From positions 1,826,501 to 1,890,500 of the forward strand of contig NZ_AP023361.1 of the NCBI RefSeq assembly GCF_014191545.1: a stretch of DNA of 64,000 bases, read 5' to 3'. Under the pieces are notes generated by a model. The model saw nothing but the letters and a program-made list of their open reading frames with translations. It did not search any database and was not told the DNA's origin. The stretch is from Terrihabitans soli (GTDB lineage: Bacteria; Pseudomonadota; Alphaproteobacteria; Rhizobiales; Methylopilaceae). This document shows, one piece after another, positions 15,615 through 23,911 of this stretch (its first letter is position 1; every line of letters begins with the position of its first letter). Made by a program: the position numbers and the translations under genes.

Positions 15615-16643
15615 CTATGCCGCCTCGACAAAAAAGGCGTCGAAGAACGCATCGGTGATCTGGCTCACCGTCGTCCGTTCCACGTGGCGCAGGTCCTTGC
15701 GGTAACCTTCGAAGAAGCCCAGCGCGCCGACGAGCTCGTAGGATGGCAGATAGAAGACGTTTTCACGCTCGCGCGCGGCGCGCCCGAGAACCGCCCGCAG
15801 AATGGATTTTCCTTCGATGCTCGCTGTCATTACATCCGTATTCTGGAAGGTCCGCGCAAGAGGAACCGGTGAGACCGACATAACGATCGGCGCATCGGGC
15901 TTGCGCGCCCGGATGAGGTCGACGATGGCGAGCACATTATCGAGATTCTCTTCAAAACTGCTGACATGCAGCTCCGTTTCATCCGCCCCGCCGCCACCCC
16001 CATAAGAGGGCTTCTGGCAGACGACTTTGCCGCTTTTGCGGTTGATGAAGACCTCGGTCATGCCGAAGGTGAAAAGAAACGCGGTGGCGGTCTGAAAACC
16101 GCGGGCCGTTTCGGCGTTGATGGCATCGATGACGGCGGTGAGGTTTTCGGGGTCGGCAGCTCGAATGACCCTTTTATAGGGGTCCTGATAGACGCCCCCC
16201 TCCCACGGCACGCGATATTCGGCGCTGCGTTTCGTCAGCCAATAATCACCGGCATCCTGCCGCCAAAGGCCGAGCGCCTGCTCAAGCTGCAGGCGAACAC
16301 TGAAAGTGTTGTAGTAGCTGAGATGATCGTTCTTCAACTCCGGTGCGGATACATCATTTTCCGCAAAGGCCACATCCTTGTAGTGCGGCACACATTCAAT
16401 GCGCTTTCCGGTCAGCGCTTTACGGATTTCCTCGGCAAAGCAGCTGCCCATTGCGAAAAACACATCGTTCTTCGTGAAGATCGGCCGGCGCTGAATGGTA
16501 ATCTTGCGCTGATCGGCAAACTGGCCGAACCGGGCATTGGCCCGCTCAGTCGCGACGAGATTGAAGGTCGGCCGTATGATCGAGGCAGCCGCAACCCGGC
16601 ACCGCCGCGCCAGCCGCTTCATCACTGCCCCGATATTATTCAT
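15615..16643 (-). CDS. GSCFA domain-containing protein
   Basis: 342 residues from the ATG at 16643; GTG at 16673 and ATG at 16622 are alternatives, none with a strong SD. The family-naming motif appears as FFAMGSCFAEEI near residue 65, followed by a large alpha/beta domain with SYYNTFSVRLQLEQAL, LFTFGMTEVF and PIVMSVSPVPLA that resembles SGNH-type esterases (GSCF, and SPVP block). Such proteins occur in polysaccharide loci; an acyl-transfer or esterase role on glycans is inferred, not shown. Confidence 0.88.
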   Translation of the reverse strand: MNNIGAVMKRLARRCRVAAASIIRPTFNLVATERANARFGQFADQRKITIQRRPIFTKNDVFFAMGSCFAEEIRKALTGKRIECVPHYKDVAFAENDVSAPELKNDHLSYYNTFSVRLQLEQALGLWRQDAGDYWLTKRSAEYRVPWEGGVYQDPYKRVIRAADPENLTAVIDAINAETARGFQTATAFLFTFGMTEVFINRKSGKVVCQKPSYGGGGGADETELHVSSFEENLDNVLAIVDLIRARKPDAPIVMSVSPVPLARTFQNTDVMTASIEGKSILRAVLGRAARERENVFYLPSYELVGALGFFEGYRKDLRHVERTTVSQITDAFFDAFFVEAA

Positions 16644-16848
16644 CCCTATGGCCTCATAAGGGATTCCGCGCACGCTTCACTGTCTCAAGGAGATGCCCGG
16701 CCAGCAAGGAGATTCCGCGAAGCCGGCCAAGCCTGTGAGTTTCTTTCTTTGAACAGCGGCACGAGGCGTGTACGAAAGCCGGTGCCCCGCCCAAGCGATG
16801 CGGATTCTAAAGGAGAATCCGGCGCGTCCGCCGACGAGTTCATCCGAG

Positions 16849-17685
16849 ATGATCGATCCCTCGAACACGCTACTGTGTATTTTCTCCTATAATATGGGGC
16901 CTGCGCTCAGGACGTGTCTCCAGTCGATCCGCGATATGTGCGCGGGGTTTTCCGTTGTCGTCATCGACGATGACAGCCGGGATGCCGAAACACTCAAGGT
17001 CATTTCTGAGTACGAGGACATGTTCGTTGAGGTTTTTCGTTCCACCGACCACAAGCAGGGCCGGCGGCACGGCAACTTATACGTCAATATTCAACGCATG
17101 TATGAATATGCACATACGGCTGGCTGGACCTATCTGTTCATGATCCAGGATGACATGCAGTTCGTGCGACCGTTTTCAAACGATATTCGGAAGCAGTACT
17201 CGAGGCTTTTCGAAGACAACCCTAGCCTTATCCAAATCGATCCAAGATTCCTTCGCCGTGGCGGTAATTATGAAGTGCTGCCGGAGCAGCGCGCCTATCG
17301 CTACAACGCGACAACATCCTATGCCGATGCCGGCATCACAAATATTGAGCGATTGAAGGCTTTGAAGTGGAGTTTCCAGGAGGGCGAACGCAACAATGCG
17401 CGCGCGCTAACTGCATTGGGTTGCCAGCGCGTGTTTCCATTCAGCACAATTATGGCACAGGTGCCGTTTCCGACGGTCTTTCGTCGCGGCAAACGAAAGC
17501 GATCGCTGATATTACTGCATCGCGGTCATTACCGTTTTCAGTATATGACAGAGGCGGAAATAGCAGTGATGGATTCACGGCCGGCGGAAGAGCGGCCCTA
17601 TTTCAGGACATTTCTGAAACCCGCGAATATGCGGCTTAGCCGCATTGTCTACGCGTTGCGCAAAGACTCCAAAATTCACAACTGA
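16849..17685 (+). CDS. glycosyltransferase family 2-like protein
   Basis: 278 residues from the ATG at 16849, chosen because it directly precedes the first beta strand (LLCIFSYNMG); the frame extends to GTG 16768, with another ATG at 16798. GT-A features are present: VVVIDDDSRD (D40-D42) and the DXD-like MIQDD at about 99-102, both for nucleotide-sugar and metal binding. The C-terminus (RKRSLILLHRGHYRFQYM) is basic. The donor and acceptor are unknown. Codon use is more AT-rich than the core genes, as often in glycan loci. Confidence 0.8.
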   Translation: MIDPSNTLLCIFSYNMGPALRTCLQSIRDMCAGFSVVVIDDDSRDAETLKVISEYEDMFVEVFRSTDHKQGRRHGNLYVNIQRMYEYAHTAGWTYLFMIQDDMQFVRPFSNDIRKQYSRLFEDNPSLIQIDPRFLRRGGNYEVLPEQRAYRYNATTSYADAGITNIERLKALKWSFQEGERNNARALTALGCQRVFPFSTIMAQVPFPTVFRRGKRKRSLILLHRGHYRFQYMTEAEIAVMDSRPAEERPYFRTFLKPANMRLSRIVYALRKDSKIHN

Positions 17686-17963
17686 CCGTCTTTCGATCCT
17701 GAGGCTTGAACCGCAGAGGCTGCAGGCGCGACATATGAAGGCTGGGGTTGCGTAAAGGACGGTGAAATCAGACGCTTGCCCTCGGGCATGTGATCGCGCG
17801 GCCAATCCGGCCCGGCTAATATCTGTGAGGGAATCCTTCCGATGATCTACGCCTTCGAGAACGCGCAAAAGATGAACTGCAATCATAGGATGCAATCCTC
17901 GGTCTCCGCGTCCCCGCCGCACCTTCAGCGCTGCTGATTATTTCGTTATTACATCCGATCGAC

Positions 17964-18890
17964 ATGAAAGCGCCCTGGGCATCCGACCGACCGCTGCGTC
18001 GCCGAGCGATTAAGATCGCTGCGCTCGCGCTCGGGCCCCGATGGTCGCACACCCACAACTGGACACCGTTTCTGGAACTCCGGAAGGCCGACGGCAGAGA
18101 GCCCGGCACAATCGTCTATCGGGGCCGCAAGGTCGGACGGTTCATCCCGGCCGACCGGCTGAAGGATAAGGCCGGTGCGGCTGCGATCCAGATCATCGGA
18201 TCGGGCCCCTCGGTGCTGATGATGGATTTGTCGGCCATCGCTCCGGGCTCGGCAATCCTTCTGAACGGCGCGCTCGAGCTGATCGGCTCGCAGATCGAAA
18301 GGCCGCTTGCGGTCATTATCGAAGACGAGCGGTTCATCTGGCGGCATTTCGCGAAGTTTCGGGCAAAGGTGCCCCCCGGCGTGCCCTGCATCCTGTCGGT
18401 CGGTGTCATCCGCGCCATCTGCGAGATCGATGCCGCCTGGTTCACAGAACGCGAGATCGTTCTGATCGACGATATAAGAAAGCCCTATCACGCCCCGAAG
18501 CCCAAGCTCGGCGACCTCAAGACGAGATCGCATGTGGCGATGAGCCATGACGGCGATGCCGGCATTTCTCTTGCGCCTGATCTTGGCGTGTTCCAGGGCG
18601 GATCGGTTGTGATCTCGGCTTTGCAATTTGCCATCCACTGCCGCCCGAAATCGATCGGGCTGATCGGCATCGATATTTCGAACGCCAACGAACCGCGGTT
18701 TTATGAAGGCAATGGAAGCCGAGCGCCCTCCGGGCTTAAGCGGGCGGAGGGACGCATCCTGTCGCATCTTCTGCTCGGCCGAACCATCTGCGCGTCCAAC
18801 GAGATCGAACTCCTCAATCATTCGCCGACATCCGTGCTAAACAGGCACGATTTCGCCTACGACAACCGGTTCGAAAAGCGCAAGACCTGA
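17964..18890 (+). CDS. MptE/DUF115-like or glycosyltransferase-like protein of the glycan cluster
   Basis: 308 residues. A Rossmann-like domain begins at IQIIGSGPSVLMMD (around residue 75), followed by SAILLNGALELIG and a later conserved block with GVFQGGSVVISALQFAIHC and IGLIGIDISN. The G-x-GPS start and the late QFA-x-x-x-x-x-K-x-I-x-L-I-G-x-D pattern resemble the DUF115/MptE-like proteins and certain small-sugar transferases. It overlaps the GT92 gene by 1 nt (TGATG), so both act together, probably in surface-carbohydrate assembly. Family assignment is tentative. Confidence 0.6.
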   Translation: MKAPWASDRPLRRRAIKIAALALGPRWSHTHNWTPFLELRKADGREPGTIVYRGRKVGRFIPADRLKDKAGAAAIQIIGSGPSVLMMDLSAIAPGSAILLNGALELIGSQIERPLAVIIEDERFIWRHFAKFRAKVPPGVPCILSVGVIRAICEIDAAWFTEREIVLIDDIRKPYHAPKPKLGDLKTRSHVAMSHDGDAGISLAPDLGVFQGGSVVISALQFAIHCRPKSIGLIGIDISNANEPRFYEGNGSRAPSGLKRAEGRILSHLLLGRTICASNEIELLNHSPTSVLNRHDFAYDNRFEKRKT

Positions 18891-19795
18891 TGAGGCTTTT
18901 CAAAAAACCTCCCTATACAAAGCAGATCGCGATCAAGCCGCCCGAGCCGGCGCCGGACCGCGCCGGGGTGGCGATTGCCGCAACCGTTCGCAATGAGGGT
19001 AGTTACATCACCGAATGGCTGGCTTATCACCGCGCCGTCGGCATTCGCCATTTCATCATCTATGACGACGGCTCGACGGACGAGACGGTCAGCGAGATCA
19101 AACGCACGCTTCCCGCGGACAGCTTCACCATCATCCCCTGGTCGCTGCGCACCGTCGATGTCAGCTCGTATCAGATCCTGAACAGCCAGGCGATCGCGTT
19201 TTCGCATGCCATTTTAAACTTCGGCCGGCATTACCGCTGGATGGCCTTTATCGATGCCGACGAGTTTCTACTGCCGAAATCCGGCAAGACCGTCGAGGAA
19301 GCGCTTTTACGCGTGAACGGCTTTCCGAACGTCTCGCTGCCCTGGCACATGTTCGGGACCAGCAATCACGACAGGCGCCCGCCCGGGCCGATCCTTGAGA
19401 ACTATACGATGCGCGGCGCGGACCCGCTCAGCCGCAAAAAGAACGCCAGCAACTTCAAATGCGTCGTCGATCCATGCGAAGTGACGGAAGTCTCGATCCA
19501 TCATTTCAAAACGCGTCTGCACGGCGAGAACACCTGCAACGATGTCGGCTATGTCACGACGCGCAAGGGCCGCAAGAGCCCGGCCTTCTATTCGAGCGGC
19601 GCTTTGCAGCTGAACCACTATTATTCGAAATCGAAGGAAGAGCTGGAGGCCAAACTGGCGCGCGGACCCGCCTCCCCGGCCTCGCGCCTGCGCTATGAAA
19701 CGCGGGTGCGGACGGCCATGGCGAGCATCGAGTCCGACATGGTGGAGGACGGCCAGATGATCGCTTTCCTCAACCGCAACGGGATCAAACTCTGA
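18890..19795 (+). CDS. glycosyltransferase family 92 (DUF23) protein
   Basis: 301 residues. The signature IAATVRNEGSYITEWLAYH then FIIYDDGSTD, and the metal-binding FIDADEF (about residue 121) are characteristic of GT92/DUF23 enzymes of GT-A fold; the C-terminal HHFKTRLHG and LQLNHYYSKSKEEL complete the pattern. These transfer galactose-type sugars in characterised eukaryotic members; bacterial substrates are mostly unknown. Coupled by 1-nt overlap to the preceding gene. Confidence 0.88.
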   Translation: MRLFKKPPYTKQIAIKPPEPAPDRAGVAIAATVRNEGSYITEWLAYHRAVGIRHFIIYDDGSTDETVSEIKRTLPADSFTIIPWSLRTVDVSSYQILNSQAIAFSHAILNFGRHYRWMAFIDADEFLLPKSGKTVEEALLRVNGFPNVSLPWHMFGTSNHDRRPPGPILENYTMRGADPLSRKKNASNFKCVVDPCEVTEVSIHHFKTRLHGENTCNDVGYVTTRKGRKSPAFYSSGALQLNHYYSKSKEELEAKLARGPASPASRLRYETRVRTAMASIESDMVEDGQMIAFLNRNGIKL

Positions 19796-19947
19796 TCTGG
19801 TTTCGATAGTTCAGGCAATGGTTTAACCGGTAATCCAAGCCCCTTCGAATCACCCATAAACTCCAGCGTAACCTTGTCTTTTAGACAGATCGTAACGGCG
19901 CGCTGCTACATGTTTGGGCGCTATCAAGCCTAGGGGGCTTATCTCCG

Positions 19948-20889
19948 ATGACCTCTTCTTCCCTTGCTCCGCTGGTCTCCACCCTGCGGCAAAAACGAGA
20001 TGCGCGTCCGCAAGACGTTCTCGCTCTGCGCCTTGCGGTGTTCGACGACGCGACCGTATCGCAAACCGACGCCGAAGCGCTCATGGCTCTCGATGAATGC
20101 ATGTCCCAGCCCTGCCCCGAATGGCGGGCTTTTTTTGTGGAAGCGCTCACCGATTTCATCGTCCAGCAGGAACAGCCGCGCGGCTACGTCGACAGCGCCA
20201 ACGCCCGCTGGCTGATGAACCGCATCACGCGCGACGCCACGGTGAAGCCCAACGAACTCGAACTTCTCGTCCGTGTGATGGAAACCGCCGTGTCGGTACC
20301 GCCGGAACTGCACAAGTTCACGCTGAAACAGGTTCGCCACGCCGTTCTCTTTGGCGACAGCCGCAACACCGTGACCGAGCACGAAGTGGAAATCCTGCGC
20401 CGCACGCTTTTCGCCTCGGCCGGCGAAGGCAGCATCGCCATCACCCGCGATGAGGCCGAAATCCTGTTCGACATCGCCAATGCGACGAAGGACAGCGACA
20501 ATGCCGCGAGCTGGGCGGACTTCTTCGCCAAAGCCGTCGCCAATCTTCTGATGGCGGCGAAGGGCTATACCGCGCCGAGCCGCGAAATCGCGCTGCGCCG
20601 CGGCCGCTGGCTGAACGACCAGAGCGTCGATCCGATGTCGTTTACGGCGCGCGTCCTCGCCTCGCTCTCGAACGGACTGCTCGCCAATTACAGCCTGCCC
20701 GACAATACGCCGTCCGCCGACACCAGCGGCCATGAGATCATCACCGCCTCCGAAGCCGAATGGCTCTCGGCCCAGGTGAAGAAAGACGGCATGCTGTCGG
20801 AAATCGAGAAGATCATGCTGGAGCGCATCCGCACCGAGGCGTCGAACCTGCATCCGACGCTGCAGCCGCTCTTCGAATGGGCGGCGTAA
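19948..20889 (+). CDS. conserved hypothetical protein, TerB-like helical
   Basis: 313 residues, all-helical in appearance, without membrane segments or signal. The internal pattern (NELELLVRVMETAVSVPPEL, HEVEILRRTLFA, RDEAEILFDIANAT, ASEAEWLSAQVKKDG) shows several acidic helix-loop-helix units like TerB/EF-hand-like modules; this architecture recurs as a conserved unknown in Hyphomicrobiales. It is followed by a clear terminator and faces a double-receiver regulator. Function unknown. Confidence 0.75.
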   Translation: MTSSSLAPLVSTLRQKRDARPQDVLALRLAVFDDATVSQTDAEALMALDECMSQPCPEWRAFFVEALTDFIVQQEQPRGYVDSANARWLMNRITRDATVKPNELELLVRVMETAVSVPPELHKFTLKQVRHAVLFGDSRNTVTEHEVEILRRTLFASAGEGSIAITRDEAEILFDIANATKDSDNAASWADFFAKAVANLLMAAKGYTAPSREIALRRGRWLNDQSVDPMSFTARVLASLSNGLLANYSLPDNTPSADTSGHEIITASEAEWLSAQVKKDGMLSEIEKIMLERIRTEASNLHPTLQPLFEWAA

Positions 20890-20919
20890 GAACGCCGCTT
20901 TTCGCAGCTGCACGACAAC

Positions 20920-20956
20920 AAATCCCGGAAGCGGTGTGCTCCCGGGATTTTTCTTT
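20920..20956 (+). terminator. Rho-independent terminator
   Basis: AAATCCCGG (20920-20928) pairs with CCGGGATTT (20942-20950) around a 13-nt loop, followed by TTCTTT. It ends the TerB-like gene and may work partly for the convergent regulator gene whose stop is at 20955. Confidence 0.8.
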
Positions 20957-21752
20957 AAGCCGCAGGCGCTGGCGCCGCGGTCTCGATGCGATACGGCGTC
21001 GGCAGATCGAAGACGGTACGCATCGCCCGATCGACATCCTTCGGATAGAAGGGCTTCTTCAGGAAGATTTCGACGCGCTGATTGCCGAAGCGGCGCAGCA
21101 CGTTTTCTTCCGGCTCACTCGAATTGACGACGACGCGCACATTCGGATTTTTCGAACGCAGGCGCGCCAGCGTCTGCGGGCCGTCAATATCGGGCATGTT
21201 CATGTCGAGAAAAACGACGTCGTAGCGGCCCTTGTCGCAGAGATCGACGGCCTGCATGCCGGTGCCGGCTTCGTCCATCGTCACGCGGAAGATCGACTGA
21301 TCGATGATCTTTGAAATGACGCGGCGCACCGTCGCCGAGTCGTCGACGAGAAGCGCCCGTACGGGCTGCACCAGCCGCTCATAGGTTTTGAAGATCGCAA
21401 TGAGGTCGCCGCCCGGAAACGGCTTGGCGAGGAAGTCGTAGGCTTCGAGTTTGCGCGCAATCTCGACGATCTCGGATTTCGGCTGTCCGGACATCAGCAC
21501 GACGAAGGTCTGGTTGCCCTGCTGACGCGCACGGCACAGCGCTTCGATGCCGGTCATGCCGGGCATATGGACGTCGAGAAACGCCATATCGAAACGCTGC
21601 TCTCCGAGCAGCTTCAGACAGACTTCTCCGTCCTCGGCTTCGATCACCTCGACGGGCGATGGCCAATGTTTCGCAAACTCGATGAAGAGTTTTCGGACGG
21701 TGGCTGAATCGTCGGCCACCAATACGCGAATTGCAGTTGCGCTCACATTCAC
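20955..21752 (-). CDS. response regulator with two receiver domains
   Basis: 265 residues. Receiver 1 (about 8-127): acidic D14/D15, phosphoacceptor D60 (FLDVHMP), S88 and K110 (LAKPF). Receiver 2 (about 131-252): D137/D138, D183 (FLDMNMP), SS in VVVNSSEP and K in LKKPF. All catalytic residues are intact in both. There is no output domain, only a short Ala/Pro tail, so signalling must be by protein contact, like CheY or phosphorelay proteins. No histidine kinase is nearby in the window. Confidence 0.92.
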   Translation of the reverse strand: MNVSATAIRVLVADDSATVRKLFIEFAKHWPSPVEVIEAEDGEVCLKLLGEQRFDMAFLDVHMPGMTGIEALCRARQQGNQTFVVLMSGQPKSEIVEIARKLEAYDFLAKPFPGGDLIAIFKTYERLVQPVRALLVDDSATVRRVISKIIDQSIFRVTMDEAGTGMQAVDLCDKGRYDVVFLDMNMPDIDGPQTLARLRSKNPNVRVVVNSSEPEENVLRRFGNQRVEIFLKKPFYPKDVDRAMRTVFDLPTPYRIETAAPAPAA

Positions 21753-21865
21753 GGCAGTCCCCCCGGACGCGGCCAGAGACCAGGGAAACTACGTAGGGAG
21801 ACTTAAATCTTAGTTTATCTAATATCCGAAAGTATAACACGTCTGAATTGTGATAGGAGTTCTAC

Positions 21866-22153
21866 CTGGCCGATATCTGTTTCGAAGTCCGCGGCAGCGT
21901 GCAGGGCGTGGGCTATCGCGCCTGGCTGCAGCGCGAGGCACGCAAACGCGGCCTCAAGGGCTGGGTGCGCAATCGCCGGGACGGCCGGGTCGAGGGCCTG
22001 CTCTGCGGCCCCCGCGCGGACATTGAAGGCATGCTGCTTCTGATCCGGCGCGGGCCCCCTGCCGCGTCCGTCGATCATGTCTGTCGGCGCCCGGCGACCG
22101 AAGAAGAACTCGCGCTCGGCAATGGCGGGTTTTCGGTGCTGCGCGACGCTTAA
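21866..22153 (+). CDS. acylphosphatase (apparent CTG start)
   Basis: 95 residues, the normal size of ~90-98. Motif [11 protein letters not shown] carries the catalytic Arg and [13 protein letters not shown] the catalytic Asn. The frame is closed upstream by TAG at 21854-21856, and no ATG, GTG or TTG precedes the conserved beta strand [13 protein letters not shown] at 21855-21859 stands 6 nt before a CTG at 21866, which is the best start; the first GTG (21896) would delete strand 1. It hydrolyses acyl phosphates. Overlaps lipB convergently by 4 nt. Confidence 0.88.
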   Translation: MADICFEVRGSVQGVGYRAWLQREARKRGLKGWVRNRRDGRVEGLLCGPRADIEGMLLLIRRGPPAASVDHVCRRPATEEELALGNGGFSVLRDA

Positions 22154-22872
22154 GGCAGGGCCAGTTCGAGCGGGGCGCCCTCTTCCTGCCGGACATCGCC
22201 GAAGACATCCCGGAAGGCCGTCAGAAGCGCCGCATCCACCTCATCCATCGAAACCGGGTGCCCGAGATCGACGAGGCTGGTCACGCCCGGCCCCTGCACG
22301 CCGCAGGGCACGATGCCTCCGTAATGGCCGAGATCCGGCTCCACATTGAGACTGATGCCGTGAAAGCTCACCCAGCGCCGCACCCGCACGCCGAGGGCGG
22401 CGATCTTGTCCTCGGCACCCAGGCCCTTGTCCGGCCGGCGGACCCAGACACCGACCCGGCCGTCGCGCAATTCCCCCTCGATCCCGAAAGGAATCAGCGC
22501 CCGGATGAGCCATTCTTCGAGGGCTGCCACAAAGGCCCGGACATCGGGCCTGCGGCGTTTAAGGTCGAGCAGCACATAGGCTACCCGCTGGCCAGGGCCG
22601 TGATAGGTGAACTGGCCGCCCCGCCCCGTTTTAAAGACGGGGAGCCGGGCGGCATCCAGAAGGTCCTCCTCGCGGGCGCTGGTGCCCGCCGTGTAGAGCG
22701 GAGGGTGTTCCAGCAGCCAGACCAGCTCATCCGCACGGCCCTCGGCTATGGCCTCTGCGCGGGCCTCCATGGCCGCAACTGCCGCCTCATAAGGGATAAG
22801 CCCTGGGCTGACCCGCCATTCCACGGGGGCCGCCGGGCCCGAAGGACCGAAGGGTTTCAGGCTGTTAAGCAT
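22150..22872 (-). CDS. lipB: octanoyltransferase LipB
   Basis: 240 residues. Signature TYHGPGQ follows GGQFTY, with [17 protein letters not shown] (catalytic Lys) and IVPCGV (catalytic Cys). It transfers octanoyl from acyl carrier protein to lipoyl domains of the 2-oxoacid dehydrogenases, the first step of lipoate synthesis. Divergent from fliN across 62 bp; convergent with acylphosphatase. Confidence 0.96.
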   Translation of the reverse strand: MLNSLKPFGPSGPAAPVEWRVSPGLIPYEAAVAAMEARAEAIAEGRADELVWLLEHPPLYTAGTSAREEDLLDAARLPVFKTGRGGQFTYHGPGQRVAYVLLDLKRRRPDVRAFVAALEEWLIRALIPFGIEGELRDGRVGVWVRRPDKGLGAEDKIAALGVRVRRWVSFHGISLNVEPDLGHYGGIVPCGVQGPGVTSLVDLGHPVSMDEVDAALLTAFRDVFGDVRQEEGAPLELALP

Positions 22873-22934
22873 GGATTAACCATAACCGTGCTGACCTTGG
22901 GCCGTCCCCGGTGGGACCGCGTTTAAGGGATTCC

Positions 22935-23177
22935 ATGGCAAGTCTAGACGACATCCGCCTCGATATATCGGTCACGCTCGGCGAGACCACTATGCCCGTC
23001 CACCAGCTTCTGCGCATGGGCCGCGGCGCGGTGATCGAGCTGGATGCGACCGAGGACGACGAGGTCACGATCATGGCCAATTCCATGCCGATCGCCCGCG
23101 GCGCCATCGTCGTCATCGGCAACCGGATCGCCGTCGAGGTCAAGCAGATCCTCAAGCGTGCGACCGACTCGCGCTAG
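22935..23177 (+). CDS. fliN: FliN-type flagellar motor switch protein
   Basis: 80 residues from the ATG at 22935 (AAGGGA at 22925-22930). It is one SpoA/FliN domain: DIRLDISVTLGETTMPVHQL, LRMGRGAVIELD and ANSMPIARGAIVVIGNRIAVEV. FliN forms the C-ring that sets flagellar rotation direction. It lies apart from any other flagellar gene here; a short orphan copy next to lipB is seen in several Hyphomicrobiales, so it could be the main FliN or an accessory SpoA protein. Confidence 0.88.
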   Translation: MASLDDIRLDISVTLGETTMPVHQLLRMGRGAVIELDATEDDEVTIMANSMPIARGAIVVIGNRIAVEVKQILKRATDSR

Positions 23178-23201
23178 GCCCCGGATCAGGCCCGATCGGG
23201 C

Positions 23202-23230
23202 TTGTACCACCCACTTCGATTTGTTACAGA
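23202..23230 (+). promoter_or_regulatory. candidate promoter for tRNA-Leu
   Basis: TTGTAC (23202-23207) and TACAGA (23225-23230) are 17 nt apart, a fair sigma-70 match. The predicted start near 23237 would place the hairpin 23239-23256 in a short leader before the tRNA. Confidence 0.4.
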
Positions 23231-23238
23231 CGCGCCGC

Positions 23239-23264
23239 GCCGGGTTTCGACCCGGCTTTCTTTT
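23239..23264 (+). terminator. intrinsic-terminator-like hairpin directly before tRNA-Leu
   Basis: GCCGGGT (23239-23245) and ACCCGGC (23250-23256) enclose a TTCG tetraloop and are followed by TTTCTTTT (23257-23264). Only one base separates this from the tRNA. It could terminate fliN transcription or be a leader of the pre-tRNA. Confidence 0.75.
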
Positions 23265-23265
23265 C

Positions 23266-23350
23266 GCGGTCGTGGCGGAATTGGTAGACGCGCAGCGTTG
23301 AGGTCGCTGTGGGGCAACCCGTGGAAGTTCGAGTCTTCTCGACCGCACCA
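23266..23350 (+). tRNA. tRNA-Leu (anticodon GAG)
   Basis: 85 nt with CCA encoded. Acceptor GCGGTCG (23266-23272) pairs with CGACCGC (23340-23346), discriminator A. The D arm contains GGCGGAATTGGTAGAC; the anticodon arm is CAGCG-TTGAGGT-CGCTG, giving GAG, which reads CUC/CUU; a class II variable arm (GGGGCAACCC) follows; the T arm is GGAAG-TTCGAGT-CTTCT with one G-T closing pair. Terminator 23375-23403 lies after it. Confidence 0.96.
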
Positions 23351-23374
23351 TAATCACAGTGCTGTAAAAAACAT

Positions 23375-23403
23375 CGGCGGCCTCGGCCGCCGTTTGTATT
23401 TTT
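23375..23403 (+). terminator. Rho-independent terminator after tRNA-Leu
   Basis: CGGCGGC (23375-23381) pairs with GCCGCCG (23386-23392), loop CCTCG region of four bases, then TTTGTATTTTT. Confidence 0.85.
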
Positions 23404-23515
23404 ACGTTTGGACTCAGGCCAAAAAGTGCACAATTGAGCTCACCGAAGGCGTTCATCGGCCGTTCAAGCAGGAACGGCTAATCCGACTGACTACCCTGCA
23501 ATTTCGTGAGGTCTC

Positions 23516-23794
23516 ATGCTCCGCACCGTGACAGTTCTTGCTGCCCTTCTCGCCCTTCCCACCGCCGCGCTGGCCGACCGTGCCGAAGCGGACGCCTGCG
23601 CGAAGAATCTCAGCGGAGAATCCCTGAAGACCTACCGCGCCGGCGTCGGCATGGTGGAAGCCAGCTCAACCCTTGAGCAGGCCGTGCGCGCCCATCTTGA
23701 GCCGCTTTATAACGCCGGCAAGATCACCGAAGCCGAAGGCCGCAAGATCGGCGAAGAAGCCGCCAAGTGCATGCGGCTGGTACATCGCAAGTAA
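23516..23794 (+). CDS. small exported protein, tandem paralogue 1
   Basis: 92 residues: Sec signal peptide to about residue 20 (ALADRAE cleavage context), then a ~70-residue helical mature part with two Cys (DACAKNL and AAKCMRLVHRK) likely bridged. Closely similar in order and motifs to the gene at 23912 (shared ADRAEAD, STLEQAVR, LEPL, CxRLVHRK), so the pair arose by duplication. Function unknown. Terminated by the 16-bp hairpin at 23815. Confidence 0.8.
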   Translation: MLRTVTVLAALLALPTAALADRAEADACAKNLSGESLKTYRAGVGMVEASSTLEQAVRAHLEPLYNAGKITEAEGRKIGEEAAKCMRLVHRK

Positions 23795-23814
23795 TCATCC
23801 GGCATGTCCGGCTT

Positions 23815-23855
23815 AAAACTCCCGGATACCTGCAGGTATCCGGGAGTTTTCGTTT
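23815..23855 (+). terminator. strong Rho-independent terminator
   Basis: A perfect 16-bp stem (23815-23830 with 23835-23850) around TGCA, with AAAA on the left and TTTTCGTTTT on the right. It separates the two paralogous genes into different transcription units. Confidence 0.92.
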
Positions 23856-23911
23856 TCCGGAACCTTCCGCCGTGGAATATGCTTTCGTTACGCACCACGG
23901 GAGGGACTTTC

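Noticed and set aside
14260-19795. Defence island or prophage
   Set aside because: All recognised genes are glycan-related or a phosphatase; no nuclease, helicase, methyltransferase-restriction pair, integrase or structural phage gene.
23266-23350. tRNA-Leu as an integration (att) site of a mobile element
   Set aside because: No integrase, direct repeat of the tRNA 3' end or phage gene was found in the downstream 5 kb.
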